From positions 25,387,781 through 25,451,780 of the forward strand of contig OZ038321.1 of NCBI GenBank assembly GCA_964035795.1: a stretch of DNA of 64,000 nt, given 5' to 3'. Positions within the stretch are counted from its first letter, which is position 1. Each line of letters starts with the position of its first letter. The position numbers and the translations under genes were made by a program. This DNA is from Pterobdella sp. o SKG-2022 (Eukaryota > Annelida > Clitellata > Hirudinida > Piscicolidae). The notes under the pieces are model-generated. The model did not search any database, was not told the DNA's origin, and worked only from the letters and a program-made list of their open reading frames with translations. Below, in pieces: positions 36,569-49,100 of the stretch.

Positions 36569-38181
36569 TAAATGATATTTGATAGTATTCATGAGTTGAT
36601 TACAACGTTGTTTTGCAATTTTATGTTCATTGTTGTAAAAAATTGTTGTTTTAAATGTCGAAGTTTAAGTTAAAAGTATGTCCGATAGTTATCATCAGAA
36701 CTTGAAGTGACTTAATGCACGAGTAGGAATAATTTTTGTTTGTTTTCGTTATTTATTTGCTTATTGAATGTTTATATGATTTTTATCGATTATTTTTCAA
36801 AATTATGTCGTCTCGGAAGATGATGACAAGATAATAAAAAGCACAATAACAGGGAAAAAGCTAGTATAGTTTTATAAATATCGAACAAGTAATATTAATT
36901 CATTTCCAAAAGAAATGTTTAATTCTAAAAATGAAAAGAGTAAGAACTTTGAAATTGTATTCAATTCAAAGAAACTTTGTTTTTCTCAGTCTTTTCTTAA
37001 ATCAAATCTCAAAAATTTTCAATTGCTCATTAATTCTAATGGATTTCTGAAAAGACCACTCTGGAGAAAATTCTCTATGAGAGACATTGTATGTCTAATT
37101 TAAAGTGATAGATTATTTAGATACGTTTATTTCAAAGACTTGCATTTTTCAATTTCAGATCTTATGATTAAACATTTTTTATTTTTTTAAAAAGTGTTGA
37201 AGTTTAAATCTTTCGAAACTTGTATCTAAAAACGAGCTTTACACTGGTCTCTGATGTGATCTTTTAGAGACATCGCATGTATCAGTTGTCTGACATTTTT
37301 GCCGATTTTAACGCCGAAATAAGTTTTCAGTCTCATTAATTAAGTAGACAAGAAAGGCTAATGATAAAAAAATGTCGAGAAAGAGATTTCTTCTTCAGAG
37401 AAAAACTAAGAAGTCCCAACAATAAATTTTAAAAACTATAATTTATGATATAGTTTTCAACTATTAATACACAGTCAATTACTGCTCTTTGCATAATATC
37501 TAATTGTACATTTTGAATAAAAATCTATCTACCTTCGTAAATAATTAGCTTAAAAAAATTTAAATTAGTTGTGCTAATATAGAAAATATATCTAAAAGCT
37601 TGGTATCATTAAAAAATTTAGCATGTTATTTAATTTCTGATAATTCACTTTTTACTTTTAAAATATAATTGTTTATTGCGCAATAACTTCTATTTTACTT
37701 TTTCAATTTTGTTTTAAAAACATCTCTAGATACTTATCCATTCCTTTTTATTTTATTAGAGATTGTATAGGCTGTCTTTCGCCTGAATAGCCAGAGTGCA
37801 TCAAGGTGTGGCTATGATTTTAATTTATGATATTATTAAAATTATTATTTTTGTAATTATTTTTTAATTAGAGAATAGTATTTGTGTATTACTCGAAGTT
37901 GAGTTTTCCTTCTTGATTTATTCAACACAATCTTTGAAGTTAAATTTATCTTAACTATTCAAAAATGTTTGATAACTTAAATAATAAATAAAATTCTTAT
38001 CCAATCATGTTCTCAAGAATAGCTTAAAAACAGCAGAAAAAATTCTAAACTTAATTTTCTTATGGCATACAGCCCACCAAGTTTGCCCACCCTCAATGCA
38101 CGTTTGTATAATTTATTTTAACATTTCATTCTTGTATTGCGTCTAGTTTAACTTTTGAGTTGTACAAGACACTGATAAAAA

Positions 38182-38240
38182 AGTTTATTTAATATCAAAG
38201 CTTCTCGCGAGTAGAACTTCCTTCATCAAGTACTGTACAA
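38182..38240 (-). repeat. Dispersed hammerhead-like repeat, copy J
   Basis: On the minus strand it reads TACTTGATGAAGGAAG, TTCTACTCGCGA, GAAGCTTTGATATTAAATAAAC. Core order matches the other copies, with GAGA where most have GAAA. Confidence 0.6.
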
Positions 38241-38637
38241 GATTCAGTTACTAAAAAATCACGATGACAGCTTTGTTAGTGATATTTGTATTTATATTTT
38301 GAAAATGAGTTTTACTTTTATTGAATATAAGATAGGTATTCATATGAACCAGTAATTAATAATGTTTAGTTTATTATTATAAAAAAAAATTTATGTATAG
38401 AAAAATTTTATCAAAAAACAAAAAAATAAATAAATATAAGGCTGAAATAACAAACAATTATGAAGGTTCACAGTGAACAGTTTGAAAAATTTATTGAAAA
38501 CATCTCATAATTATCTCCTAATTATTTTAGTCTAAAAAATCAAGAACTCTACAATATGAAGCCTAATACAATTTCTGTCCAAAAAATTATTTATATATGG
38601 TTGGACAAACCAGAAAACCAAATAGAATAAATTAGTT

Positions 38638-38682
38638 ACTTGATGATGATATAGAAATAATATCGAAAAACTTCGTCTTAAG
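38638..38682 (+). repeat. Dispersed hammerhead-like repeat, copy D
   Basis: ACTTGATGATGATAT, a short loop, then ATATCGAAAAACTTCGTC. The stem GATAT/ATATC pairs perfectly and matches copy F at 57873. It abuts the 3' end of the LINE fragment at 38690. Confidence 0.65.
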
Positions 38683-38689
38683 AATAATA

Positions 38690-38960
38690 ATAATTAGTTA
38701 TTTATATAGCGCCTTTTATGCATCGTTCAAAGGCGCTCTGCTATGAACTGCTTGAAAAAATAGGTTTTTAAATTTCTAAAAAAAATAGGATAGGGAGAAG
38801 ATTTAAGATTAGGAGGAAGAGAGTTCCAGAGAAGTGGACCAGAAAAAGAAAAAGCAAATTTAGCATAGGAGTGAGAGAGAGAGATAATGAAAAGTTGAGA
38901 ACGAGTCAAGGACCGTAGACCGGCACGTTCAGGAGGGAGTAAGAGGTTAGAAAGATAGGC
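38690..38960 (-). mobile_element. LINE 3' fragment (CR1/L2-type C-terminal tail)
   Basis: The minus strand encodes AYLSNLLLPPERAGLRSL, then SYAKFAFSFSGPLLWNSLPP and a FFRNLKTYFFKQF tail, the characteristic C-terminus of CR1/L2/Jockey-type elements. It is followed (at 38700-38730 on the plus strand) by a TTATATAGCGCC motif typical of such elements' 3' ends. It is a severely truncated copy, different in sequence from the element at 30475-31425. Confidence 0.8.
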
Positions 38961-39007
38961 TTTTAGTTAATAAAAAATCCAATAATTATCTTTAATGATT
39001 CAAATAA

Positions 39008-39160
<153 letters not shown>

Positions 39161-39411
39161 TTGTTAGTTAATAAAAATCGGGTTATGTACATTGACAGTA
39201 ACAAAGGTTGACTATTTATTGAAAAGATAAAAAGTTTTTAATGAAAATCATATTTTTGTTTGTTAGAAATAATTATTTGAATAACATTTTAAACTAGAAA
39301 GTATTAAAAAATCATTAGTAAAATTTAGATTATATCTCGCTTTCTGGAAAAGAGTCTTTGAATTCGCATGCGCGTAATTTCTTTCAAACAGTTTGTTTAG
39401 TTGTTGTTAAA

Positions 39412-40856
39412 ATGGCCAACAATCCAAAAGTAGCGAAATCTGCCAAAGGTAACCGTTAAAGTTGATTTTTTTGATAAGAATTTGTGTTTTCAAGCATTTC
39501 TTTCGAGCCTAGACCGATTTGCATCGATCTAGTTCGAATTTATAGGCTTATTTGAAGCCGGTCTTGGAGACGCACTGCTAGTTTACAATTTAAGAAAGAG
39601 TTTTTTTTTAATTTAAGGTACAATTTTTTTAGTTTATTCGAAAATATTTTTATTTTTGTTCATTGATTTTAGATTCGGATCAACAAGCTCACATTGAAAG
39701 CATTGATGAAGTGCAAAATGACATCGACCGGCTAAATGAAGCGTGTAGTGCAGAAATTTTGAAGGTCGAACAAAAATATAATCAGTTGCGACAACCACAT
39801 TTTGAACTCAGATCAGAACTTATAAGCAAGATTCCAAATTTCTGGGTGACCGCCTTTGTAAACCATCCTCAAGTCTCTGCCTTGTTAGGCGAAGAAGACG
39901 AAGAGGCTCTCCAATTTCTCAGCAAAGTCGTTGTACAAGAGTTTGAAGACGTGAAGTCTGGTTATAAGATAAGTTTTGTAAGTATATTATATTAGTAATA
40001 TCTTTGTTTAAATATAATATATTAATCAATGTTCAAACAGCATTTTGAAGAAAATCCTTTTTTTGGGAATAAAGTAATAACGAAGGAGTTCCATTTGACT
40101 GAAACTGGAGAACCTTCATCAAAATCCACTTCTATCAACTGGAAGCCTGGAAAAGTATTCTATATGATTCTTTATAACAGAAACACAAATATGTTTGCTT
40201 ATGACTTCTAAACTAAAAGGATAGCTAGTTTACTAATAAATATAAACTATAGCTTGTGCTTTAAATATTTTTGGCTATAATATAATAATAAAAACTAAAA
40301 TTAAAAAAATTCCCATGATTTCAAAAATGAAATTTTTTTTTTATTTGTACAAACATCGTGTGTCATTAACATAAACAGGATTTAACAAGGTCGCAGTCGC
40401 CAGGAAAAACAGGAAAAAAGAGAGGCCATGATGAGAGTCAGGATTCCTTTTTCACATGGTTCCTTGACCACACAGATGCCGGGGCTGATGAGCTGGGTGA
40501 AGTGATCAAGGATGACATTTGGCCCAACCCTTTGCAATACTATCTGGTTAGTTGGCATTTTCTGATTCATTCATGGTGTTCACTTATGCGTTATATTTTA
40601 CCAATCATCCATACTAATTTTTGGATCATGGTTTAGTGGTGTTTGAATATTAATGATGTTTTGTAGGCATCTGAAGTTGATGAAGATATGGGTGGAGATG
40701 GAGAAGAAGACGATGATGAAGATGAGGAGGAAGAAGAGGTTTGTTTTTGAGATTTTTTGTATTTACTTGAATTTCATGCATATGTTTTAAATTGAAATTA
40801 ATGAATATGCATTAAATTGATAGGAAGAAGGTGGGGGTGATGAAGAAGTTGCATGA
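39412..40856 (+). CDS. SET: SET (PP2A inhibitor / nucleosome assembly factor)
   Basis: SET is a nuclear histone chaperone of the NAP family that also inhibits protein phosphatase 2A. Exons: 39412-39448, 39673-39977, 40041-40154, 40379-40546, 40667-40738, 40824-40856, all in phase, giving 242 residues (human SET is about 277-290). The dimerisation helix includes [20 protein letters not shown]. The earmuff domain has [49 protein letters not shown] and, near its end, [19 protein letters not shown] with [10 protein letters not shown]. The acidic tail, rich in Asp, Glu and Gly, ends EEVA. Ordinary and apparently intact. AATAAA lies at 40952-40957. Confidence 0.96.
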
Positions 40857-41312
40857 AGTAACACTAACAGCTGTTTTCAACAGTCTCTCCTGAATTTAAT
40901 CAATTTTTATGAAATATTTATTAACGAAATTACAATATGTTTAATATACACAATAAAATTAGATTTATTCGAGAGTGTTTAGACGGATTGTGAGCTGCAT
41001 TGTCTTCATTAAATACCTTTTAATCAATTTCTACGTTACTGCTCTCGTTTTAAGCTAGTTGAGTTTTTAGTAACGAGGTTAACTTACAATGTGTACGTTT
41101 ATAAGCTGTCGTTATTTTTGTAGCATGATGTTCAAATAAATGTTCCTAAACTTTGTTTATTTTTCTGTTGCCATGCAAACGCGCTTAGTTACAAGCACTG
41201 CTTGTTTACTTTGATTATATATGATCTACTCAACACACGAATCAATGGTAGTTCGAGGTTTTCGATTATTCAAACTCATCTCTTGTGGGGGTCAAAAATC
41301 AACATATTGATG
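40857..41312 (+). other. SET 3' UTR and tektin upstream region
   Basis: 456 bp separating SET from tektin on the same strand. It contains the SET poly(A) signal (40952-40957) and, nearer the tektin start, an X-box-like site at 41167-41180. A second AATAAA is at about 41137. Confidence 0.5.
41167..41180 (+). promoter_or_regulatory. X-box-like RFX site upstream of tektin
   Basis: GTTGCCATGCAAAC differs at one position from GTTGCCATGGAAAC, an X-box form bound by RFX factors. It lies 133 bp upstream of the tektin ATG. RFX factors drive ciliary genes and tektins are ciliary proteins, so the placement makes sense; binding is inferred. Confidence 0.5.
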
Positions 41313-43902
41313 ATGGAAAGTTACCTCACTGCGCCCGTTAAAGAAACTACCTTTCTTGATAGCCAGCCTTTCTACAGAACTAAAACCCTTCTCAAGGCGG
41401 CTAATGGTACTATTAATACAGTAAAAATTTGAAAAAATTGATGTTAAAAACTTTATTAAAGAAACTTCTGGTGCTAAGACTGTGACTTTTGACGCCACTC
41501 AACGGTCACATGCGGGCCTTCCTTGGAGGACCAACACATACTATGGTGCTTCCACTAACAATCCTTCAGTTCCTAATGCTCATAGCATGCCTACACCAAC
41601 CCATGAGCAGCATGTGCTTAAAAACACTGACACTTATAAGACACCGCCAATATTCTCTGCGGCAAGAACCAATCTTTATACTAGGTTAATTTTCAGACCA
41701 CAATTTAGTTAAAGTTTATGAACTAATTCTTTATTTTCATCTTTCAATGTTCATCAATCTGGAATAGATACAATCCTGAAAACTGGCAAACAGCCAATGA
41801 TTTGAACTGGATATCTGGGGACCGAGTGAGGGCTGCCAGTGAGGCAGTGAGGAGAGAAGCTGTGAATGTTTGCAAGGAATTGGATGAAAGAACAAAATTG
41901 AACCAACAAATATCAGGAAAAAAATTAGGTGGTCTAAAATCGATCTATTTTGTAAAAAAAAAGTATTAATGATCGTAAGAGAAATAATTACTTCAAATAT
42001 TTAAATTATTTTAGGTGACCGTATCGGCGAGATCGAACAATGGAGAGTTGAATTAGGTTCAGAAATAGATGAAACAACCAATGAATTAAGAGCACTAGAG
42101 AAAGACAGAATTGAGATGGAAAAGATTCTGCTGGGTTTGAAAGAGCCATTAAGGATTGCCCAAGAGTGTTTGTATGCCAGGGAGAAACGAAGAGGGATTG
42201 ACCTTGTTCACGATAATGTGGAAAAACAGCTTGTTAAAGTAAAAGATAATTTTGATTGAGATATTCTCATGGTCGTTTGAAGAAGTTTAAAAACTTTAAA
42301 ATAGTATTCATATTCTTTTGGTGATTATTTAAATAGATTTGGCGAAAACACGCTTGCTTTTAAATTGTTTTCCAGGCTAGAATATTTTTCATGAATAAAA
42401 ATTAGATGAAAAAGTATATTTTAAAAAATAATTTTTTGACTATTATTTCCAGGAAATCGACGTGCTCAAGCATTTCCAAAATCACATCAATGACTTTTTA
42501 GGGGATGTTAATTCGCAAATATCGTAAGAACTATTTTTGAAAATTTCTTGTGTTTTACTTTTATAAATTTTATTCATACCCTTACAATAATACACCTGTA
42601 GCTTGAGCAGAGCAGCTCTGCACGAGTTGCAGAAAGATCTTGGTGACAAGGAGGTGGCTCTAGGTTTGGAAAACTCATGCCACCAAATGAATGACAACAG
42701 CAGACACGTCAATTATTACGATTCAGTGCATCGAATTGATAACTCGTTAGTAGAAGTTTTATGTACCCCATTATTCTACATTTCATTAAAGTTGTTTGAG
42801 TTTTAAAGCATTCTGTTTTTTATATTGTAGTTATTTTTAGTATTATTTATTATTTTGAAAAAAAATCAGAACATCAGTTCCGATAACATGGATGGAGCAC
42901 AGCTCAAACAACGTCAAAAGAGCCAGAGCCGAAAGAGGTGCATCATTGTTTTTGCGCAAGAAAGCCTTTGAGTTAGCTAAGGACTGCGCCCAATCAGTCA
43001 ATGAACAGTGGAATGCTGTGAACAGCGCACTGAATGATCGTTTAAAGGAATATCAAGAAGCTAAAAATAGACTTCAACTTAATCTGTTGCAGGTTTTTAA
43101 TGAATTTGAGAGATTTTAATTAAATAAGTTTAGAATAGGGAACAATGGTAGTTTGCTATTTGTGTGAAGTACAATTTTTAAAATTTTTGAAAAGCACGTT
43201 TTCTATAATATTTCTATTACCTCTATAGACTCTTAATCACGCTGAAGTATCTTATCATTTTTAAAATTAATAAATATCTTGCTTTAAATTAAAATTTGAT
43301 CTGAATACTCGAATTAAATTTATAACTAACAAAATTTGAAAAAATGTTATAAAACGTTGAGATAATTGTTTTCAACTTAGACCCTACAAGAAATACAAGA
43401 ACAAGAAAAAGTTATAGAAGGCATCAAACACTCAATAGAAGTAAAAGGACCCCCCTTAAAAGTTGCCCAAACTAGACTCGCCACCAGAACCAAAAGACCT
43501 AACGTTGAAGCTTGCCGGGACCTTGCTCATCACAGGTTTATACTTTATAAATAACGAGGAATGTATGTTTAATAATTTGTCATTGCTTTTAACGACACTG
43601 AGTTCAATAGAATATTACCAATTGTGTTCTGTTAGCAATGGTAGGAACTAGTTTATGGCTTTGTGAGAAGTGAGAGTTTATATAGATCTACTTTCAGATT
43701 GGTTGGAGAAGTACAGCAGTTGGGAGATAGTGTAGAGAAACTGCGAATTCAACTATTACATGCAGAAAACTCACTACAGAACCTTCTGAGAGTGAAGTTA
43801 TCCCTAGAGCATGATTTAAGCAATAAAAACAATTCAATTCTGATTGATAGACAAAAATGCTTGGATTTGAGGTTCAACCCTCTACCTCATAAGGCTATCT
43901 GA
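41313..43902 (+). CDS. Tektin-3-like ciliary microtubule protein
   Basis: Tektins are coiled-coil filaments that bind the inside wall of axonemal doublet microtubules in cilia and sperm flagella. Exons: 41313-41406, 41462-41684, 41768-41928, 42015-42238, 42453-42523, 42602-42745, 42870-43092, 43381-43535, 43698-43902, all in phase, giving 499 residues (human TEKT3 is 490). The N-terminal LPWRTNTYYGASTNNPSVPN and LYTRYNPENW match tektin-3/-5. CLYAREKRRGIDLVHDNVEK, VPITWMEHSSNN and the family signature RPNVEACRD (most tektins have RPNVELCRD) follow. The end, IDRQKCLDLR then FNPLPHKAI, is as expected. The first intron is only 55 nt. An X-box-like site lies just upstream. Confidence 0.95.
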
Positions 43903-46101
43903 GTAATCGTGACTTTCCCCATTGTCTATTGTTTAATTTAATGTTTATTGACCACGTGTGATTTTGTTAAAAGATCTCAAAAATGCGAACTAAAAAATTG
44001 AAAGTTTTAAATATGCTCCAAAAGTTTGTGTTTTTCGCTCGAATAACGTCAACCTCAATCAATCAAGTTGAATAATTACATTATGTGATAACGTTAAACG
44101 ATAAAGTTGCATACAATAAACTCTCAATATATAATTTATTAAATAATACATTATATAACATTTACAATAGGTAATATATCTAATGACTTTCTATAAAGGC
44201 GTTTTAAATAGAAACATTGTTCGCCCTCTTGAAAGAAAAAATTTCAGAAATTTGAATTTTATTCAATACATGTTTTTTTAGATTCGATAATTGAATAGTC
44301 TTTTAAGCAGATCAAGGAAAGAAGTAAAATGCGTTATAAAAATGTAAAATTATTGTTTTTCTTATCTATCTGAAGATGATCTTTTGAGAAAGCTTTGAGA
44401 CTTTTCTCATAAACCTTGTTTTTTCGTTTATCATTGATTTTAGAGTTTTATCAAACCAGAATATAGTGTATAACCAAGTATAAACATTGAATCGCTTTTT
44501 AAATGTAACTTCAACTAAATGATACGTTTTTAACCTATCAAAACTCTTCCACAAGAAAGGTAGTTTTTATTTTAATTTGTTTCATAAAATAGATTTTAAA
44601 TAGTTTTTGAACTAAAAAAATTAATAAAACGCAAATATTACAAAATATAGAAAAAATATTAGAAGTTTAAAACGAACACTTTCAGTGGCTCTCAACAGAT
44701 CTAGGTATTAATAAAACAAACAGAATTTGATGACTAAGAACTAATACTTATATGGAATTCATTCAAAAGATATATAAATTGATTTTTTAGATTTCTAGTA
44801 TTTATAGACTCTTAGAACAAGCTTTTTAATTTTTTGGATATATTTAGTAGAGTTGAGAAATTTCTCAATGAATGAATAAAAAAGGGACAGTTTTCAGTAA
44901 GATCTATTCAAACATAAAAAATATTCCCGAACAATGAAATATTAGCTTTTATGTGCAAAGAACTCTTAACAAAATTTCATAATAATTAAAAGCAATGTGA
45001 AGATTACAAAATTTGAATGTCTATATTAAAAGAATGGCAGATCAAAAAGTTTATTTTATTTAAATTGTCTTATTAGTATTTTTGATATTGTCTTTTATAA
45101 CAAACCTATTTAAATAAAAAATAAATGATTAAATAAATCACCATGCTTTTCATAAGACTTTCAAAGTTTGTCTCACAATTGGTTGAGATCATAAAAATCT
45201 TCTTTAGCCAAGGTAAATACTGAAAATTATTTGAACACTAAAGGGAATTTTATTACGTACAAAGCTTTTCGTTAACAAAGAGATCATATATTATATACAG
45301 AGGCACAGACCATCAAGTGAATACATACCTACATATGTGACACGATGGGTATAACCTACTAAAAAATATGTTGTGGTTTAACTAAAAAAAACAACGTTTT
45401 AAAACAGCATTTAATACATTTTAAAAATAAACCGAAAAGTTAAATATGATTTGGAGAAGTATGTTTGAGATGTAATTTTGACAAGAACAATTTTTCAAGG
45501 CTTTTTTAACAATTCAGGACCATTTCACCGTAAAAAAATGATTTTTCGTTTTCAATAGATGACTTTCTAAGCAACAAAAAGTACAACATTAAATCTCACC
45601 AACGTATTATCTGCAGTCAAATATGCCTAAAAAACGGTAATAATAGGATTTATAATTTTTACGCACTGGCACCAGTTTTCAAAATATAATAATTTATACA
45701 TGCGAAAAGGGTTATGGAAAAAGAGAGATTTGAATTATTGATAACAAAACGCCTTGTAGAAACAAACAAACGTTCACATAAATGCTCTAAGGAATCTCTT
45801 TGGATTTTATTTGCTGTCTTTATATAGAGTTCTGTTCAAAAGCACTTTAGATGATGAGTCAAATATGGAAAATTTAGAAAACCGACTCAAGCAACCATAA
45901 AGGATGATAACTCAAAAATTAATGGCAGAACAGAAATGTAATTCTTAATAATGTAAATCTGTAAATCAATCGCGGAAAACTGAGTAATGTGAACAACAAA
46001 AATGCGCACTTTTTATAATTATAAATTATATTTTTACTCTGTAATCTTTTCGTTTCAAACATCAAAATAACCGCGAATACATACGAATAAATTCAAAAAA
46101 A
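43903..46101. other. Intergenic region between tektin and MEF2 3' ends
   Basis: 2.2 kb between two convergent genes, A+T-rich, no gene recognised. It should hold the 3' UTRs of both, and carries one minus-strand copy of the dispersed repeat at 45244-45322. Confidence 0.55.
45244..45322 (-). repeat. Dispersed hammerhead-like repeat, copy I
   Basis: On the minus strand it reads TTCACTTGATGG, a longer variable segment of about 35 nt, then TTAACGAAAAGCTTTGTACG and TAATAAAATTCC. It has the same flanking cores with a much longer middle than the other copies. Confidence 0.55.
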
Positions 46102-49100
46102 TTATCCTTCAAGAAGCCTAGCTTTTTTTGGGAAGTATATAGAATCGAATTGGATATTAGATTGTGGGTATTGAGAGAATGAGGCTTGTAAAGAGTCGAA
46201 ACATCGCTTGCCTTCAGGGGTGTTTTGGCTCGTGGGTCTGACGAGATCATCATAAAATACTTGGCTTGGATTATTTACACTGTTACAAGATAAAAAGTTT
46301 TTCAAATAGTTTGAATTGGGGTTGGCAGAATAATAGTTGGCTTCATCTTCAGGTAGAAATTGTTGACGACCAAAAGAGAAGTTGTTTTCTAAACTATCAT
46401 TTGCAACCGGGAAATAAACGTTGTTTTGAGTTTTTTCAAACAAATTATGATTTGCTTTGGACGTTTCGGTTAAGTTTTTATTCGAAACAGACAGATTTTC
46501 ATTGTTTTTATCGTAAGCAAAAGAGTTTTGACGGAAAAAATTATTTTCAATGGAGTTTGGAATCACTTGAAAATTCCTATTTTTATCATAAACCATTTCA
46601 TTAGGACTTGTCTGAGCAGTGTTCTTTGTAGATGTGGGAGATTGTAGCGTGGAGTTTAATGGTGAGTAGAAGTTAGTATTGGGAGAATTGTTGCTAGTGT
46701 CTGACGTAAGTGAACCAGGAGACGAGGACAAAGGCCTATTGATTTTCGGAACATAATTAACTGGCATGTGAGGAATATTACTAGAAGCAAAGTTGTTTGA
46801 CACCATACCATCCATTGCCATTTGCAAGTCATTTGTGGGCAGTATGTTGTTTGGTCTGTGTAGAGCGGCTTTTGAAGAGAGAGGTGGTGGAGATAGAGGT
46901 TCGGGTTTGACATCTAATTTATCTATTACCTTTTCTATGTCTTCTGAAGCACTAGAAAAAATTATGAATGTTATTTATACAAATTTCAAAGGAACCTATA
47001 TGCTTGAACTACTTATTCGATATTTTTGATTAAATATTCAAAGATTTACAATTAATTTAATAAAAATAAAATTTCATATACATACTTATCATCGTTTTTA
47101 CTGCTTTCTTGGAATTCTTCCACCAAGTTCACTAAACTTTTCCATTCTTTGTTCAGCTGATCTGATAAATGAGATTTGCTCATTATTCTGTTAGAAATTT
47201 AACTGATTAATTGAAAGAAAATTAATTTAATAAGCACAATGGAAAACTTTATTAATGCTTTGCCATTTATGTTAAAAATCTACATTGAAAAAATTATAAA
47301 ATTCAATAAAATAATTAAAACAAACTGTAATCTTCATCCGGCTTTTCCCCTTTTATCGCTTGGTTGCCGAACACCATGTTCTGAAAACGAGTCATCTCAT
47401 TAGAAAACAAATAATGCTAATTAAAAATACTGATGTTTTGCTGAACTTATTTGAACTAAAAAGCTTTCTATGACATATTTGCCAAGTCTTCAGGTACGTA
47501 AAATTATTACTGATATTTGGTTTTAATTAGAAATTTTTAGTCATTCCCAAGCTTTTATTGAAACATCACAGATTAAATTGCCATTTTAAAAGATTTCTAA
47601 ATTAATAAAAGCCGATAATAATGCTTTAGTAACCAATTTTTTATTTTAACCCAATATACTTTTCAAAGTTGATTAGTCAAATCATTATTAAGATATTGAA
47701 TTCCTGCAACTACTACTTTATCACAGTCTTACCTCGATATCTGTTTGATCGTTGTTTGCCAGCATCTCACCGAGCTTCATGATAAACTCGTCTGAAAAGT
47801 TCTCTTCATTTTCCGTACCCTCGTTTTCTTGCTTTTTCGTTGGTTCAGGGTTTGAGTTGAAGCCATTGTAGTTATATAGGTTGAAGGGGTTTTGAGAGTA
47901 GGAAGAGGTGAAGCAGGGATAGCTTGACTGAGGATTTGAAGTGTATGGCTGATATAAAGTAGTAGCAGAGTAGCAGTTAGAGTCAGGCAGGTGTTTGTTA
48001 GGCATTGTGGTCTCATCGTAGAAGGGTTTGCTGGCAGAGTTGAAGTTGCCCTCGTCTTGAATGTTCATCTTCTTAGAAGTTTCAACGACCTAGAAATATT
48101 TCAATATTTTTTGCATTTATAATAAGCTTCATTTTTTTTTAATCTTTATATTTTCGACAATTAAAAATATTTAAACATGTAAATTTAATACAAATTATAT
48201 AAATTAGAGAAGTTTTTGATTTTAGTTATCTGCAATGCGGAGTGCAAAGACTAATTGGAAAATTAATTCTCCATAGATTCAGCTAAAGCTTTTAAATATA
48301 TTAACCTTGATTGTTAATATAAAGTAATGGTGGAAAAAATTGAAACTTTTAAATAAAGCAATAATTATGGGAATTACATCTAGCTTATTCTTTAGCATTT
48401 CTTCCTCTCTGTCCTTCTTATCCGTTTCTTTTACCACATTTACTGTGTAATCCTAAGATGAATTTTATTTAAATTTAAATGCGTAAAAACGATACAATGA
48501 TAACATGTTTCAAAAAAATACATGCAATGGTATTAGGAACTTTAGTGAGAAATTTATGAAGTTCATTGCAACCACTCAAGATTCGACCATTAATTAAATG
48601 AGCCTTTAGATCTTCGCTTAATGGGGCCCAGTTGCTCAAGTGATAGGTTTTACAAAGGTATTCAATGAAATACATTATTTTGAGCTCAATAAATTTAAAA
48701 AACGCAATCTATTGACCGTATGTTGATGAAAAAGTAATGATAATTAGAATATTAGCATTGAGTCCATAATCAAAGTTTTAATAACTAATGTTTTGGTGTA
48801 AGACAGAAAATATGAGATAGAAAAATGAAATTATAATGAAAGATAACACAATGGTATTGGAATTCATTTTAATCTTAAATGGACACGCACTGCTGAGTTG
48901 TAGTCTTCCGGCGTGTCTTCTTTAAAGTCTTTTTTGCGCAGCATCTGGTGGTGTTATTATGTATTCATGAGGGTTTATTGAATATGAAATTTAAAAAAAA
49001 AAACTACTTAAATAAAATTTAAAAAAAAAAATTACGTTTATTCAAAATTGAGATGAAATTTTCTATCAGTAAAATCATTTAAAATGGTATATGAATGAAA

